Shown in pieces: positions 22,311 to 34,892 of a stretch of DNA of 64,000 bases. A model generated the notes under the pieces. The model made no database searches. It saw only the letters and a list, made by a program, of their open reading frames with translations, and was not told the DNA's origin. This DNA comes from Daucus carota subsp. sativus (lineage: Eukaryota; Streptophyta; Magnoliopsida; Apiales; Apiaceae): the NCBI RefSeq assembly GCF_001625215.2, contig NC_030381.2, forward strand, positions 54,423,214-54,487,213. Direction: 5' to 3'. How positions within the stretch are numbered: the stretch's first letter is position 1; the number at the start of each line of letters is the position of its first letter. A program made the translations under genes and the position numbers.

Positions 22311-24070
22311 TAATTGGATAAATATATCCAATTTCATAAATTTTAGCTATTATATTTTCTTTAAGATTCCTATTTTTTAATTGTTTAGAATTATCTCTCT
22401 TTTCTCTTAAGATTTCTATTTCTTAATTACTTAGAATTTCATAGATTCTAGCTATTATATTTTTGTTAAGATTTCTATTCTTAATTATTTAGAATTAAAT
22501 TGATTACTATTTTTTAGCTAATTTACCTAATTTCTCTCAAAATATTAGAAACATTAAACGGAGAGTTTTCAGAGACCGCCACATTTTTAGAAGAACGTTT
22601 ACCATGTTTAACAGATACATTATGTATTAAAATTGCACGATTGATCAAAACCTTCAAAAATAAAAAACAAAGAGATAACCATATAAATATTATATAAAAA
22701 ATGATTGCTTTTAGTGAACTTGTAACTAAAAAACATGTTCTCTTCCGGTTTCAATACAGAAGTTCAGACAATCGTGCAATACATAAATAAAAGAGTTTAC
22801 TGCACTTTGCAACCCTCTACTTTGCTCGAAAAACACTTTGGTACATAGACTTCTAAACGTGTCAGTTCGCCCTCCAAACTTCTAATCCGTTAGCAGTTTG
22901 CCCCATTCCGTTAAATTTTCCGTTAACTTTGATGTTAAAAATAGTTTACAGCAGTTTGCACCCCTAACTTTATATTTCGTTTTAGTTTGCATCCTTGAAA
23001 CACTTTTTCATTAAAATCAATCATATTTCGTTAAAAACAGAATCAAGTATATTTTAATTTAATAGTTTGTATCTATAAAAAGAATTTTTATAATACAATA
23101 ATATCAAAAAAATAATATGCTTAAGTTTGCTAATTAACTAATTGAATAACTGAGCAAAATATTTGAAGCAAAAAATCGTCACTAAAAGTATGAAATAAAG
23201 ACTAAACTTTATTTTATTATATTATTTGACAATGCAGACTAAAATTTATCTGTTCTAATACTTTTCGGATGAGCCAGAGTCGAACCTGGGGTCTTCCGGG
23301 ACAACAGAGAATAAACCCACCACTTGAGTCACTAAAAAGACGATTTGAGAAAATGTACACGAGACTACAATTAGATAACTCAAGTGACTCCTTGAATTAG
23401 AAAATGTACCACTTGTTGTAAGGTGTTTTTATCTCAGTCTAAGAATTCTGTCTCTCGTCTCAGCTTGTCCGCTCCTGTTTCTAAATGTTTAGATATACAG
23501 GACCGTTTGACTCCACTTATTTTTCAGAAATAAAAATTTATTTATGAAAAAAAGTATAAAAATTTTTATTTTTTTGTGAAATAAGTCCTTGTATTTATTA
23601 AAAATGCGAAGTCGGGACTTCTCTTTAATTTTATATTATATAAAAGGAAAAATAAATTATGGATTGAATAATATTTATCTTTGTTTCAGAATTCCTTAAA
23701 TTTGAAAATTAATAAATAAATTTTACTTAAAACACAGGGTGCGGACTGTAATAATCTAGTAATATACAAGATCCCATCCCAATTTAGTGAACCTTTTGTT
23801 TTGGGGGGTAATGCACTTAAATACTGATAAATGGGCTGAAATTGGTAATCCAGATCAAATGTATTTTGAAAAGCTTAATGGGCCCTAAATTGAGTAACTT
23901 GCCCTTGTCCCCTACACAGCAAAAAGCCTACAGAAAGTCCAATGAACATAAGTATAAAAAGCTTTCTGCAGACACAATGTTTTGTTCTATTGGCCTACTA
24001 CAAGCCTTCGGCCCATGTACAAAGGTGACATCTATGAAGTCAGCTTTAGCAAATTATAAAATATGATAAA
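22311..24070. other. AT-rich intergenic, no gene
   Basis: Contains a possible SINE head (23265-23345) and repeat-like phrases (GCACTTTGCAACCC near 22802 and GCAGTTTGCACCCC near 22953). A 74-codon ORF at 23842-24066 has no recognisable motif. Confidence 0.5.
23265..23345 (-). mobile_element. Possible tRNA-derived SINE head
   Basis: On the minus strand a box A-like GTGACTCAAGTGGTGGG is followed after 33 bp by a box B-like GGTTCGACTCT, the spacing of an internal pol III promoter. The sequence cannot fold as a functional tRNA by eye, and no tail or target duplication was delimited. Confidence 0.3.
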
Positions 24071-24656
24071 TATCAATTAGGTCACTTACGTGTTTAAAAA
24101 AACCCTAAAAATAGTTCCAGATTTGGGGTTTACACCATCAATCTTTAAATGTATCAAATAAATCACCGATTACAAAACTGACTCAATGAGTCACTCATTT
24201 GAAAATTTTGTATCAAAAATATCACTTTATCGTTTGTCGAAATTCTGAAAGTATTATATACTGAGTTTCACACATTTTTTATGAATGATATTACATTTAA
24301 ATGAAAGATTCCGAGTTCTACTATTTTAGCTAATATTGTTAGATTTTAAAAATTTTATTTAACTATTTATTTTTAAGTTTTGATTATTTTATTTAATTTA
24401 AATAAAAATAAATAGTAGATAAACTTTTAAAAATCTAAAAATATTATCTGAAATACTATAACTCAGAATCTTTCATTTAAATGTGATAACATTCATAAAA
24501 AATGTGCGAAACTCAATATATAATACTTTTAGAATTACGACTAACGATAAAGTGATATTTTTGATAATTTTTTTTTAATGAGTGACTCATATGAGTCAAT
24601 TTTGTAATCAGTAACTTATTTGATACATTTAGACGTAGTAAGTGACCTACTTGATA
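24071..24656. mobile_element. Foldback/MITE-like inverted-repeat element
   Basis: The left arm starting TATCAATTAGGTCACTTAC and the right arm ending GTGACCTACTTGATA are inverted copies. Nearly the whole 586 bp forms two arms that meet around 24360-24400 (ATGAAAGATT...CTGAGTT paired with its complement). No clear target duplication, so the family is open. Confidence 0.75.
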
Positions 24657-25528
24657 TATATAGGGAATTGATAAATAAACTCCACATTTTACTATTTAAG
24701 CTCCAATTCCAAATTTTATATCATACTAGTAATTTTTGCCCGCTACGCATGGGCATTAAAATGAATATTTTGTAGTAGATAGATTTATACATCGTAAACA
24801 AATTGATTATAAATTTAATACAACTGCAGTAAATAATTTTATTAGAAAAGACTAATCTATCCTTACTTATTATACATATATTTTTGAGTATACATATATA
24901 TTTTGTATAGAAAGATTATTATTGACTTCTGATGGAAACTTATTTATTAAACATTAATATCTATTCATTAATATACATCAATTATTTTATAATTAAATTT
25001 CTAATACAAATATGTATATGATATTTAAATTTTGATTTAATAAATAAATAAATAAATAAATAAATAAATATCCATAGTGTTGTATACCCGTTACGTATTG
25101 TTTAAATTTTTATAAATATATAAAAATTACTTTGTTTATAATCAGAAAAACAAAATTTCGATGATATCTTGTAAATAATGAAGTTGTAAGTTGAATATAA
25201 TAATTTATTTGATAAACTTATTTTTGATAAATAAGAAATTTAAATTCTATTATCAATGTTTTAGCTTGTTCTTAGGTTCAATAAAGGTTAAAGTTTGTAA
25301 AATTTGATAGGGAAAGGTGAACTTGCTAGGGAATGGACATTTTTGAATGAAATATTGAAAATAGTGATGTTGAAAAAGTGTGTCAAATATTAGGTCCACT
25401 GATATGGGAGTATTCACACAAATTGATATCATTACTCTCTCTGCATTTGAGAACATATTAATTTAATATTAAAAATTTGAGAATATATCTAAAATAATTT
25501 GGAATTTTATCTTGTATCATTTTAATAT

Positions 25529-25571
<43 letters not shown>

Positions 25572-27039
25572 AAATCAATTATACTTAAAATAATTTATGT
25601 CAATATTATTATAATTTTATACTTTTTGTTTGTTTTTTTTATCTTTTTCGAAATGTATATTTTCTTTTTATTAATATATTCTAATCTCCAAAATATAATT
25701 ATAATTATATTGAAATTATATTATAAGAAAATTAAAGAAAAATTCAAATTTATAATTATTATATGTATAACTAAAATTTACTTTCTTTAACAAAAGAATT
25801 TATATCATCGTATTTTTTCCTCACAATGAATGTCTTAATTTTTAAATGTAGATATGTATCAAATTATGTGTAATTACCTTCATATGTACCCTTTCAATTT
25901 TATTTTATTATTAATTGTTAATTTCATTTAATATATTGTAATTGATTAATTTGAAATATATAATTATATTTTTTCATGTGTGAACCATAACAAAAAATTT
26001 ATAAAAACATATCACTTGGTAAAAATAAAAAATCAAAAATACGTAAATGATAAAAAATATATAGATGAACATCATGCATAAATCTTTCACTTCATTCTTG
26101 TTTTAAACAGGAGTGGAATCAGATCCTATGTTTCCAAATTTTTCCTAAATCCTAATGTAAGTGAAAGCCCAAACTCATCAATACTGCAACTAAGCTGTGA
26201 ATATTAAAGTTGTCATTGATTCCATCTTCCTGTTATTTTGATATATTATTAAGAAACTTTGTCAAACTTCAAGTTTTACACTTACTCACCTGACCATCTT
26301 CCAAATTTTACTTACCCTTGTTATATTCATCTTTGAGGTGCAATGGAAGTATTGAGTACAGTAAAGAATTTAACTACAACCATGTCAACAATTTGGAGTG
26401 ACCCAAGAGCTCCTTGATTAGCACCAAATAGTGACTCATAAATGAGCAATAACTGAACATAATCATGTCCAACAGAAGTTTCATATAAATTTTAAACATA
26501 CCATAATCTATATAGCTGACTACAAAGGTGAATCATAAACTCGATCACAGAAATAAAAGAATTCACCTAACATGGGATTCTGAACCAGGAACTAACCCAA
26601 ATCCACCGTCATATATGACTGGGAGTCACACTGAGAAGATATAACAACTTATATCAAAATAAAACACTCTGGCATATAATTAGGGAGTATATTGTTACAT
26701 TATTTCTGTAGAAAGCCAGAGAAAAAGGCAAAGACTATTGATAAACCTGATTGGCCGTATTCAGCCGACAATCTAACAAAACAATAATACTAAGTTTAAA
26801 GATTGACCTTGAAACATAGAATGTTAGTGAAAACAATTACTAAAAGCTCTGGAGACCACCTAAAAAAGCAAAACAATGAAAAACACATACAATACACAAA
26901 ATGAGGGTAACACTTACATACAAATGTCTAATTTATGTTTGTTTGCAGGCTCACTGATCTTGGATTATAATCATAAAGCTGAAGTGAAGAAAACTTCTAT
27001 GAGGTTAACACTTTTATCACACAGCCATTAAGAAAACTC
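24657..27039. other. Very AT-rich intergenic DNA with microsatellites
   Basis: Includes a TACTAGTA...GCCCGCTACGCATGGGC palindrome near 24724-24754, a (TAAA)n tract at 25040-25071 and a (TA)n tract at 25537-25568. No coding region is supported. Confidence 0.65.
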
Positions 27040-27260
27040 ACCAGTGCTGGGACTCCCCTCTTCAGATGGTTTGATATTTTCTTTATCTTTTTTCACATTT
27101 TGCCTTCTTCGTTTTTATTTGGAACCTAAGTCTCTCATAAAAAATTGAAAATAGTCAGAAGTAGATTGAGATGGATTTAGTCACGAAACATAAAACACAA
27201 GCCATGAAATCACCAGAATAATCCCCCTCAACGTAGGTACACTATCCAGATTGAGATGAC
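27040..27260 (-). pseudogene. Degenerate copy of exons of the 27851-28655 candidate gene
   Basis: Two blocks match exons of the neighbouring candidate. About 27045-27120 resembles its exon 3, with KRRRQ followed by an acidic/hydrophilic peptide and the same GTGAG donor. About 27180-27245 resembles its exon 2 (CATCTxAATCT... to TCTGGTGATTTCA). The second block is shifted by one base relative to the intact copy, and no terminal exon is evident. Read as a decayed tandem duplicate. Confidence 0.4.
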
Positions 27261-27499
27261 TGTAAAACCCCTAAAATCCATCTAAGAAACAAATAAACAA
27301 AAGAAATATCTCAACCAAAATCACCATTACAAACCGAGTACTAAACAAATATAGAAATAAGAAACATAAAAACATAGAAACGTAGTTTATAAATGTTTGT
27401 GCATTCATCTTGATACCTTCACCTAACAACAAAGAAACATAGTTTGCATTTAAATTTGGTTATAAATGCAAATGTTGTCTGAAATAATTACACATCACT

Positions 27500-27850
27500 T
27501 CAAATTTGGAAGGAACACCAGATGATCTTAAACTGTGATTGGTCAAATTTGACAGTGGAGAGCGAGAATTGGGAGACAGTTGTGTATTCATGTTGAATAC
27601 AGAACCTTAAAACCCAAAAAAAAGTATGTCAATGGTCCATTGCAGAAGAACCAATCACATTTTCTATATCTATGTTCAAATTTCTAATTAGACAAAAATA
27701 ATTACTTTTAAATTCAAATCTGGAAGTCATATCGGAATATCTTAAACTCTGATTGGTGAGAAGCTTGTGTATTCATGCTGGGTACAGAACCTTAAAACAA
27801 TATTTGATAATGTCAATTTCGATTGCAGAAGAAGAGTTCAACAGTTCCTA
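27500..27850. repeat. Imperfect direct repeat beside the candidate small gene
   Basis: About 27500-27660 and 27715-27850 share CTTAAACTxTGATTGGT, TGTGTATTCATG and ACAGAACCTTAAAAC, and similar text after them. The repeat lies just 3' of the candidate gene's stop and probably belongs to the same tandem duplication. Confidence 0.55.
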
Positions 27851-28655
27851 TTAAAAAAATTCAGAAAGCAATATACCCTTCATTGGTGTTTTCCAAACCA
27901 ATGACTCAGAGAGAAGTGATTTCCCATGCCTTCCGCGTAAACCACCAAGATTAGCATTAGTGTGTGGACCTGGAAGAAGTCCAGATTTCACTTTATTAGT
28001 TTGGAATTACTGGTCAAATTTAGACATTATATCATCATTATAAATGAAATGGATTTTTAAAGTGAGAACATGCAACTTTATGGACCATACTCTAAATTGA
28101 TGGAAGACACAAAGGACGTCTAGGAGTAACAGAACAATCTGGATTAGTGGAAGACAACAAACCTAATATAACAAAATAAAAGATTTAAGATAGATACAAT
28201 GATTGTTTCCCGGGAGTGTTAATCAAATCACCTTTAATAATATGTTTGTGATGTATAAATGGGGAGCTGTAAATAAACTAAAACTTATAAATAGTAGAGA
28301 GAAAACACTCACCAGGATTATGAGGATTATGATGCTGACCTTCATTTGGTTCAGTGTTTTCTGTATTGCTATAAACCATCTGCCTTCTTCTTTTTCATGT
28401 GGAACCTTTTTCAGACATGTTAGATCAAACACATCATTAGCACTTTAACAAACATAGGTTTTTACCTGCTTAATTGAGCAGAGGGACGTGAAATCACCAG
28501 AACCATCACTGTTTAAGAATGGAGAGTTGTCAAGATTTAGATGATTATAATTAACCTGTAAAATAAAAGATCAACAATGAAATTTACATATCTCGGTCCC
28601 TAGAATGGCTGAAACTTGTGCTATGGTGAGGAAAAAATGTGGATACCTCTTTCAT
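27851..28655 (-). CDS. Unrecognised candidate gene, 94 residues in four exons
   Basis: I do not recognise this protein. Reading minus strand, exons 28655-28647 (MKE), 28555-28466, 28379-28313 and 27969-27851 have acceptable GT/AG borders and keep one frame across three introns, ending at TAA. Segments: VNYNHLNLDNSPFLNSDG..., then MVYSNTENTEPNEGQHHN..., then GPHTNANLGGLRGRHGKSLL and VWKTPMKGI. The product is hydrophilic, with no signal peptide or membrane span. The 9-bp first exon is the weakest part; other 5' exons may exist upstream. A decayed copy at 27040-27260 shows the block was duplicated. It could also be a remnant of a larger gene. Confidence 0.35.
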
Positions 28656-29531
28656 GGAGAGAGAAGATAGATGAAATGCTCTTCTTCTCCAGTATTAAAT
28701 TTGAACGCAGTATGTGTTCTGGATTCAAATCCCTAGTCAAACCTAATACCATCTGCAAAGGGCTACAGGAGAGGAAAAGGAATAGACCTCCCTAAATTTT
28801 GACAGTGAATGGAAATCTTGTCTGCATGCCAAACAAAACCATAGCAGATCAGTGGTCAATGTTTGAAATTCAAAATCATAGTCAATTTGAATCCCAGTTG
28901 CCAAGAAGTACAGAAGAGGAAAGGATGAGAGCTGTAGTCAATTTTTAAGCGAAATTGTTTCTTGTCTGGTTGCCAAAAGAATTCACGGCAAAGAGGTGGA
29001 TGTTATGTTCAGTGGGGAAATAGCCAGACAGTAGCACGTGATTAGCATATACATACATTATATATGTATATTATGTGAGCAAAGTCTCCTGAAGCCGAGA
29101 ACAGAAAGTGCACATGGGTTGGAAGTTTCTATAGTTAAAAGTTCAGTCATTTGTAGTAATTTGAATGGCAATTTTTGTAAATAAGTATGAAGAATCGGGG
29201 CAGGGGGTGTAAAAAGCCATTCAAAATGGATTCAAGATTTATGATTTAAGGGATTTACCTTTATCTTCTCCACATTTTTCATCCATATTAGTGGTGAAAA
29301 TGCGATTTGGATAAATGAAAAAATTAAATTGGAATTTAAATAGTAAAATTTGAAACTTATTTATCAGTTCCCTGTATATATCCCAGTATAAAATGGATTG
29401 TATTCGATTTTAACTGATACAAAGTTACAAACCAGCTCTAAGTGGTGAAGAATCGAAGAAAGAATTATCTGATGGCTTTTCAAATTAGGGTTCCGTCATC
29501 GGAAGTATCACTGGCACAGAAGTTGAGAAGT
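28656..29531. other. Intergenic, promoter side of F-box copy B
   Basis: No gene or delimited repeat seen. Similarity to the upstream side of F-box copy A starts only at about 29485 (ATTAGGGTTCC), so the two copies have unrelated promoters. Confidence 0.5.
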
Positions 29532-30836
29532 ATGACATTACCGCCTAAAACAAAAACGAAAACGACGTGGTCATCGCCGCCGCCGCCGCAGAGGTTGGGT
29601 GTAAAAAGGATCCGATCATCTTCCCCGAGAAAGAGAAAGAGAAATCGAGATTTGGATGCAAAGATAAGCGAAGCCACGAGTCCGCAGCTCCCGAAAGAAT
29701 TGATCGAAGCGGAGATACTGACACGCCTCCCAATCAAATCAGCGGTACGTTTCCAATGCGTGTGCAAGTCATGGCGATCTCTATTCTCCGATCCACAGTT
29801 TGTAAAGCAACACAGCACTCACCAAAACCCTAACCACCGCGACTGCCTCGTGGCTGATCGATCAGGCGTTATCAGTATTCAATCCCGCAGCGAAGAGATT
29901 TTCTCCTTCCGTAGGGACCGAGAGTACTATATGATCGGTTCTGCCAATGGATTAGTTTGCATCAATTACCACAACGTTCTGTCCTTGTGGAACCCCGCAA
30001 TTCGCAAATCCAAGGAATTTCACATTCCGCCTCTAGGAGTAGGAGGTCTTGTGGACATGCTTGGCCTCGGCTTTGATCCGATAAGTAATGATTTCAAGGT
30101 GGCCATCTCCTACAAGCCTCGGACGTTTGATCCGTCAGGTTATGGGTATGCTGTTTACTCCTCTAATTCTGTTTCATGGATACACTACCGCTTTGATGAT
30201 CCTGTTTACGAGATGCTTATTAGTAAGTCATGGGATTCACTCAATCCAACTACCATGGTCAAGGATTCTCCTTATTGGACTTGTTCTGCCATTGTCCCTG
30301 CTCGTAGGAACTATGTTGTGTTTACATTGAACGTGCTCAAGTTTGATGCTACGAGTAACAGGTTCAAGCTGTTGCCTCGCTTCTCCTCTGATTTTGATGT
30401 TGGAAAGATATTTAAAGTCTTGAATATGAGGGATTTTCTTACTTTAATGGCCTATGAACCATGTATAACTGGTAGAGTGGATGTGTATTCTTTGGACGAG
30501 GACAAGGGATGTGGTGGTTTTTGGAGTAAGATATACCGTTTTGGGCCATTTGATGATTTTTGGCGTCTTCGGGACTTGGAACAAGGATTCAAGTATGGTG
30601 ATGAGGTTGTATTACATGGTTACAGTAAGATTTACCGCTATGACCAGAAAACAGATACGTTGAAGTGCATTCCGGGTACTAAACCTCTTACCTACGGGGA
30701 CTGCTATACTTATACGCCTAGTCTGGTTTTCCTTCAAGGAATGACGTCTATTTATTCAGAGAACCAGAGTCCCCCGCTTGGTCACCACGCTACAACTCCT
30801 CAGCGATTAATTAGTTCATTATTAAGACAGAAATGA
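29532..30836 (+). CDS. F-box protein with FBA-type associated domain, copy B
   Basis: Intronless, 434 residues from the MTLPP start shared with copy A; the ORF is open back to an ATG at 29442, but that extension is out of frame in copy A by one base. The basic N-terminus (KRIRSSSPRKRKRNR) is shared. The F-box reads LPKELIEAEILTRLPIKSAV...CVCKSWRSLFSDPQF. FBA landmarks are ANGLVCI, LWNPAIRKSKE, GLGFDPISNDFKV, SWDSLNPTT, FLTLMAYEP and VYSLDEDKG. Relative to copy A it has a few short deletions, for example around CSAIVPARRNY and in the DFDVGKIFK region. Expected to act in an SCF E3 ligase; target unknown. It is convergent with the glycine-rich gene that follows. Confidence 0.9.
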   Translation: MTLPPKTKTKTTWSSPPPPQRLGVKRIRSSSPRKRKRNRDLDAKISEATSPQLPKELIEAEILTRLPIKSAVRFQCVCKSWRSLFSDPQFVKQHSTHQNPNHRDCLVADRSGVISIQSRSEEIFSFRRDREYYMIGSANGLVCINYHNVLSLWNPAIRKSKEFHIPPLGVGGLVDMLGLGFDPISNDFKVAISYKPRTFDPSGYGYAVYSSNSVSWIHYRFDDPVYEMLISKSWDSLNPTTMVKDSPYWTCSAIVPARRNYVVFTLNVLKFDATSNRFKLLPRFSSDFDVGKIFKVLNMRDFLTLMAYEPCITGRVDVYSLDEDKGCGGFWSKIYRFGPFDDFWRLRDLEQGFKYGDEVVLHGYSKIYRYDQKTDTLKCIPGTKPLTYGDCYTYTPSLVFLQGMTSIYSENQSPPLGHHATTPQRLISSLLRQK

Positions 30837-31662
30837 TTTGCCAGTTCAGAAGACAATTAAGTGCCCGTGGCCAGTTAAAAGAAGTGTAAGGCAAGAAAGC
30901 CACTATTTATGATTTGGGATCTATGCTTTAGATCTCTTATGCTCAGTACTCAGACTTGTGCTCGTATTTTGAAATTGGAAACTTATTTAATAGCTATGTT
31001 AGTTTCTTTCATGTTTATTTTCTAGTATCTGTTCGAAGTTTTATATACCATGAAAGATGAGGGATTTGAAGAATAAACATGGACAGAAACAGAGACTACC
31101 AGTGATGGCAGGTAATATACATAATTGTATCCTTCTGGGCTGTATTTGGTGAAAGTTCTATCATGGTTAACAGTTTAAATAAACAAGATTTCATATTGAT
31201 ATCAAAGTGTCAAATTTTGGTATATATAATATTTAATTAGTATATTATATATAAAAATAAATTAGAGGTAGAGTATATTGAGTATGGAGGTAGAGCTATC
31301 TAGAATGAGAGCACAATGGATGATTTGGAATATGATGATCTTATGTCTAAGCAGCCTTGCAACTAAGGCAAATGGAAACCTTCTGTTGGAAATCGTTCCA
31401 TGTCAAAATCCAAGTTTGAACCATATTTAAAACTTGGAAGAGGAAGTTCATCCAATAGTTGGTAAATTTAACATATTGACTTGGTGGTCGGTTAATGATA
31501 TTGACTTGGTATAATATAGATCGATTATTCGATTATGGTCCGAGATATTGTTCTAAATCTAAGTCCAACTCTTGCCTTGAAAAAATGGCAGCTTTATTAT
31601 CTATATAGCAAAAGCTTCAATGGATTGACCTCAATAAATTACTATTAACTTTCAAGATCCAG
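30837..31662. other. Convergent intergenic region
   Basis: About 30837-31015 is matched by the 3' flank of F-box copy A (16826-16996, inverted). From about 31510 on, the sequence is matched by 16090 onward in the same orientation. 31016-31509 has no counterpart there and marks the rearranged junction. Confidence 0.6.
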
Positions 31663-34600
31663 CTATCTTCTTCTTTGTTTCCTACGACATTCAAAACAAT
31701 CAGTACAAGGCGAAGAGTTTCTACTTGAGTAGCTACCGTGTAGCTTGCTGGGTGCAATTTTGAGGTCTTCTACCAAAATTTCTCGGAGTTTCTTGTTTTC
31801 TGCCATCAGCTCGTCAATAACTTGTTGGTGCTTTAAAACCTGAATGGATAAAATGTTTAAATTTTTCTTCCACACAATCATATGATAGATAACTGACGAA
31901 GTTTACAAATCACAAAGATACACTTCTCAGAACTGCCAACAAAGCAGGCTAGTTTGAAACCTAAAGTAGGCATATTAGTCATACATGCAACTATGCAAGC
32001 ACAAGATCTTCAAGATAAAATCCGCATACCAGATTGCATATGAGTTATGACATAGTTAAACAACCATATCATTTTGAACAAAAAGTTGAAAGTAGTGACT
32101 GACCACAAACAGTTCATATCTGAACTTTTCATGTTAGTGCTTTTAGTTTATATCGTCATCCAGCATTGAGGGCCAGGTCTCGTAAAGACAATGTCTAAGA
32201 GAAGAGACTTTCTCATACTGCGATGCAATTTAATAAACTGATTTATAATATATGAAATTAAGGATGTCGATAGCTATGTGTAGCATACCAGTTGAAGCAT
32301 ATTGTTCTCCGCCCTCAAGTTTTCGGCCTACAAAAGCAACATTCAGTCATTAGGATTCAGTAATGATATACTTAGAAAGAATAGATATTTTGCATAACAT
32401 CAAAGGTTTGATTATTTAGCATCCAATGATTCGGAACTATAGAACGAGGGCCATGGGATGATGTGCTAAAGAATTTATCAAACTCTCAATAATTTGATTG
32501 AACTCTTACAGCCTGTCTCATATTAACCATGAACTCAGTAGGATCTTTAGCCTTGATAACTAGATAGCTAGCTGATAAAATACTAAAGATTTCGCAACTG
32601 TTTACAGGTTGGTTTTCTGATGATCAATGTAGATATTAGCAGGCAAATCAGTAGCATGAAGCTTATGATAAAATAGTACCCGTGTTAAATGGCATCCACA
32701 ATATTTTACTCTCTGAGCAGCAATCACATAGTATATAAAGAAAGGGATAAAGAAGGCCATACAGTGTCATTTAACAGCTTATTAGAATCTCTGTCTTCGC
32801 CTTTGAAAGCTGGATTCTTCAGAAAACTGTCAAGAACCTTCTCTGTTCGGCTGCCATATGGCGTGTTTAGTGGAGAGCTTTTCGACACGGAAGCTTTTTG
32901 TGAATTTGGATTCGACAATCCAGATATAGTATCAGGGATGTTTTTCTCCAATTGACCGAAACTTTCAAATGGATTTTGATTTGCTGGATCATTTGGGATG
33001 GTCATGCCCATGCCACTTTGCAGTGATGCTGGAAGGATACCTTCAGTAGTGGACAAATTGGGGGCGACCTTTTCCATCATAGTTGTCACTGCTTGCTATC
33101 AAATTGACGATATATTATACGAGGCAAGTGATATAAACACTGTAAATAACAATGCATTTTTAACTAAATTGGATACATACAAAAAAGAGAGATTGGACTT
33201 GTTGAAACACGGCAGGCTTCACAGCAATACCTGTAACATAATTCAGAAACATCACTATCTGAGCATTAGAGCAATGTGATGACTGGGAAACAAGTATGAA
33301 AGTAACATTAATTGACATTAGAAAGTTGATATAACAGATTCAGAAACCCGGGAATGTGAAAAGTATGCAGGTATTGCTGTTGACACCAGAAGCACATTTC
33401 AATCGGCCATAAATAGAAAAAGCCACGTCTCAATAACATCATCACACATCAGCATTTTAATGTAAATACGATTACAGCCAACTGAACTGGTTGGATAATT
33501 CATGTTCAGAAAATTGCAACTTTAAGCACTTTGAAAACAATAGCAGATATGGGTTATTGATCAGGTACAAAAGGGTGTTCAAAAGTAAAAGAACAAGAGA
33601 ATGATTGACCTAATTTAATTAGCTAAACTGATATATCTACTAGCCATTTGATATATAAACAACAATACCACTTTCAGCCTTGCCAGCTTCTGATCCATAA
33701 GGACTGTTAACAAATTTCTGCTTTCAATGCTTACGCGCTGCCCATCTCTGTCTCGCTCACTTCATAATTATTAATTAGAGTATTGGACGACAGAATCAAA
33801 TTATTAACAAATGAAAATAGCATATTATATGATTTTAATATGGTGTATAAAATTAGTTTGTTATATATATATAATGCAATACTTGATATAAAATTTAAGC
33901 ATTTGAACCGCTAAGGGGTTGAACTGTTTCTTATTCCACTTCATAGCAGGCTGATTGTAGGCTAGTTTGACAGCTATTACAAACGAGTCAAGCGATTATA
34001 ACAAAAAAATCAAATTTGAATGCAGGCATCCACAAATGAAAGAAAGGTGCTAAATCACTATAACTTTAGAGCAATATATTCTCAAAATCTACGGGAAATA
34101 TACTCATCATACCAAGTAGGGTCTACCAACTTACCAACTCCAAAACCATGGCCGAAACCTATTCCGCACCCAAGTCCCACTTTAATATCTTTTACTCCAT
34201 ATTTTCTGAGCTGAAAATGAAGAATATGTATACACTTGTTATGAAAAACACAGGTCTAGAAAAGATATAAAAAATAGTGTCAAGATATGGAACAGACATA
34301 CATAGTGATTAGCCGATCCACTAACACCAGAAAAAGCATCAGTCGCCCCTCTAGCAGCAGACATTACTTGGCCTAACATCGGTATTGCACCTGAAACACA
34401 GGAAGGCAAAAAAAATTCTTAAGCCAAGCAATCATGATCCAAGAAAACATAATGTTTCTTTGCATCCATCCAACCAAAATTTACAAATACCCATTTTATA
34501 TCACGTTACACATTATGTATAATATATCCATAATTTCATTCTCTAGACACCATCACAGTTGAGTTGATGTCAAATTTATCACATAACCCAAACGCTTCAA

Positions 34601-34719
34601 CTCATTCTCATTAAAATCACATTCAAACCAAACAATAAAGGAACAAGATTAACTTATAACAGCTTAATAATATTGCTTTAATCTCTCCTCCAAAGTTCAT
34701 GAATTCCAATGCTCCCCCC

Positions 34720-34750
<31 letters not shown>

Positions 34751-34856
34751 ACAACACTTAATATTTCCTCCCAAGTTCATGACTTCCAATGCTCTCACTC
34801 TCTCTCCCTCCCCCCTCTTCTCTACATTTGTTTAGTCTTTCCACCAAAGTTCATGC

Positions 34857-34892
<36 letters not shown>

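Noticed and set aside
25512-25790. 92-codon ORF starting in a (TA)n tract
   Set aside because: Composition is Ile/Tyr/Lys/Phe as expected from translating AT-rich DNA.
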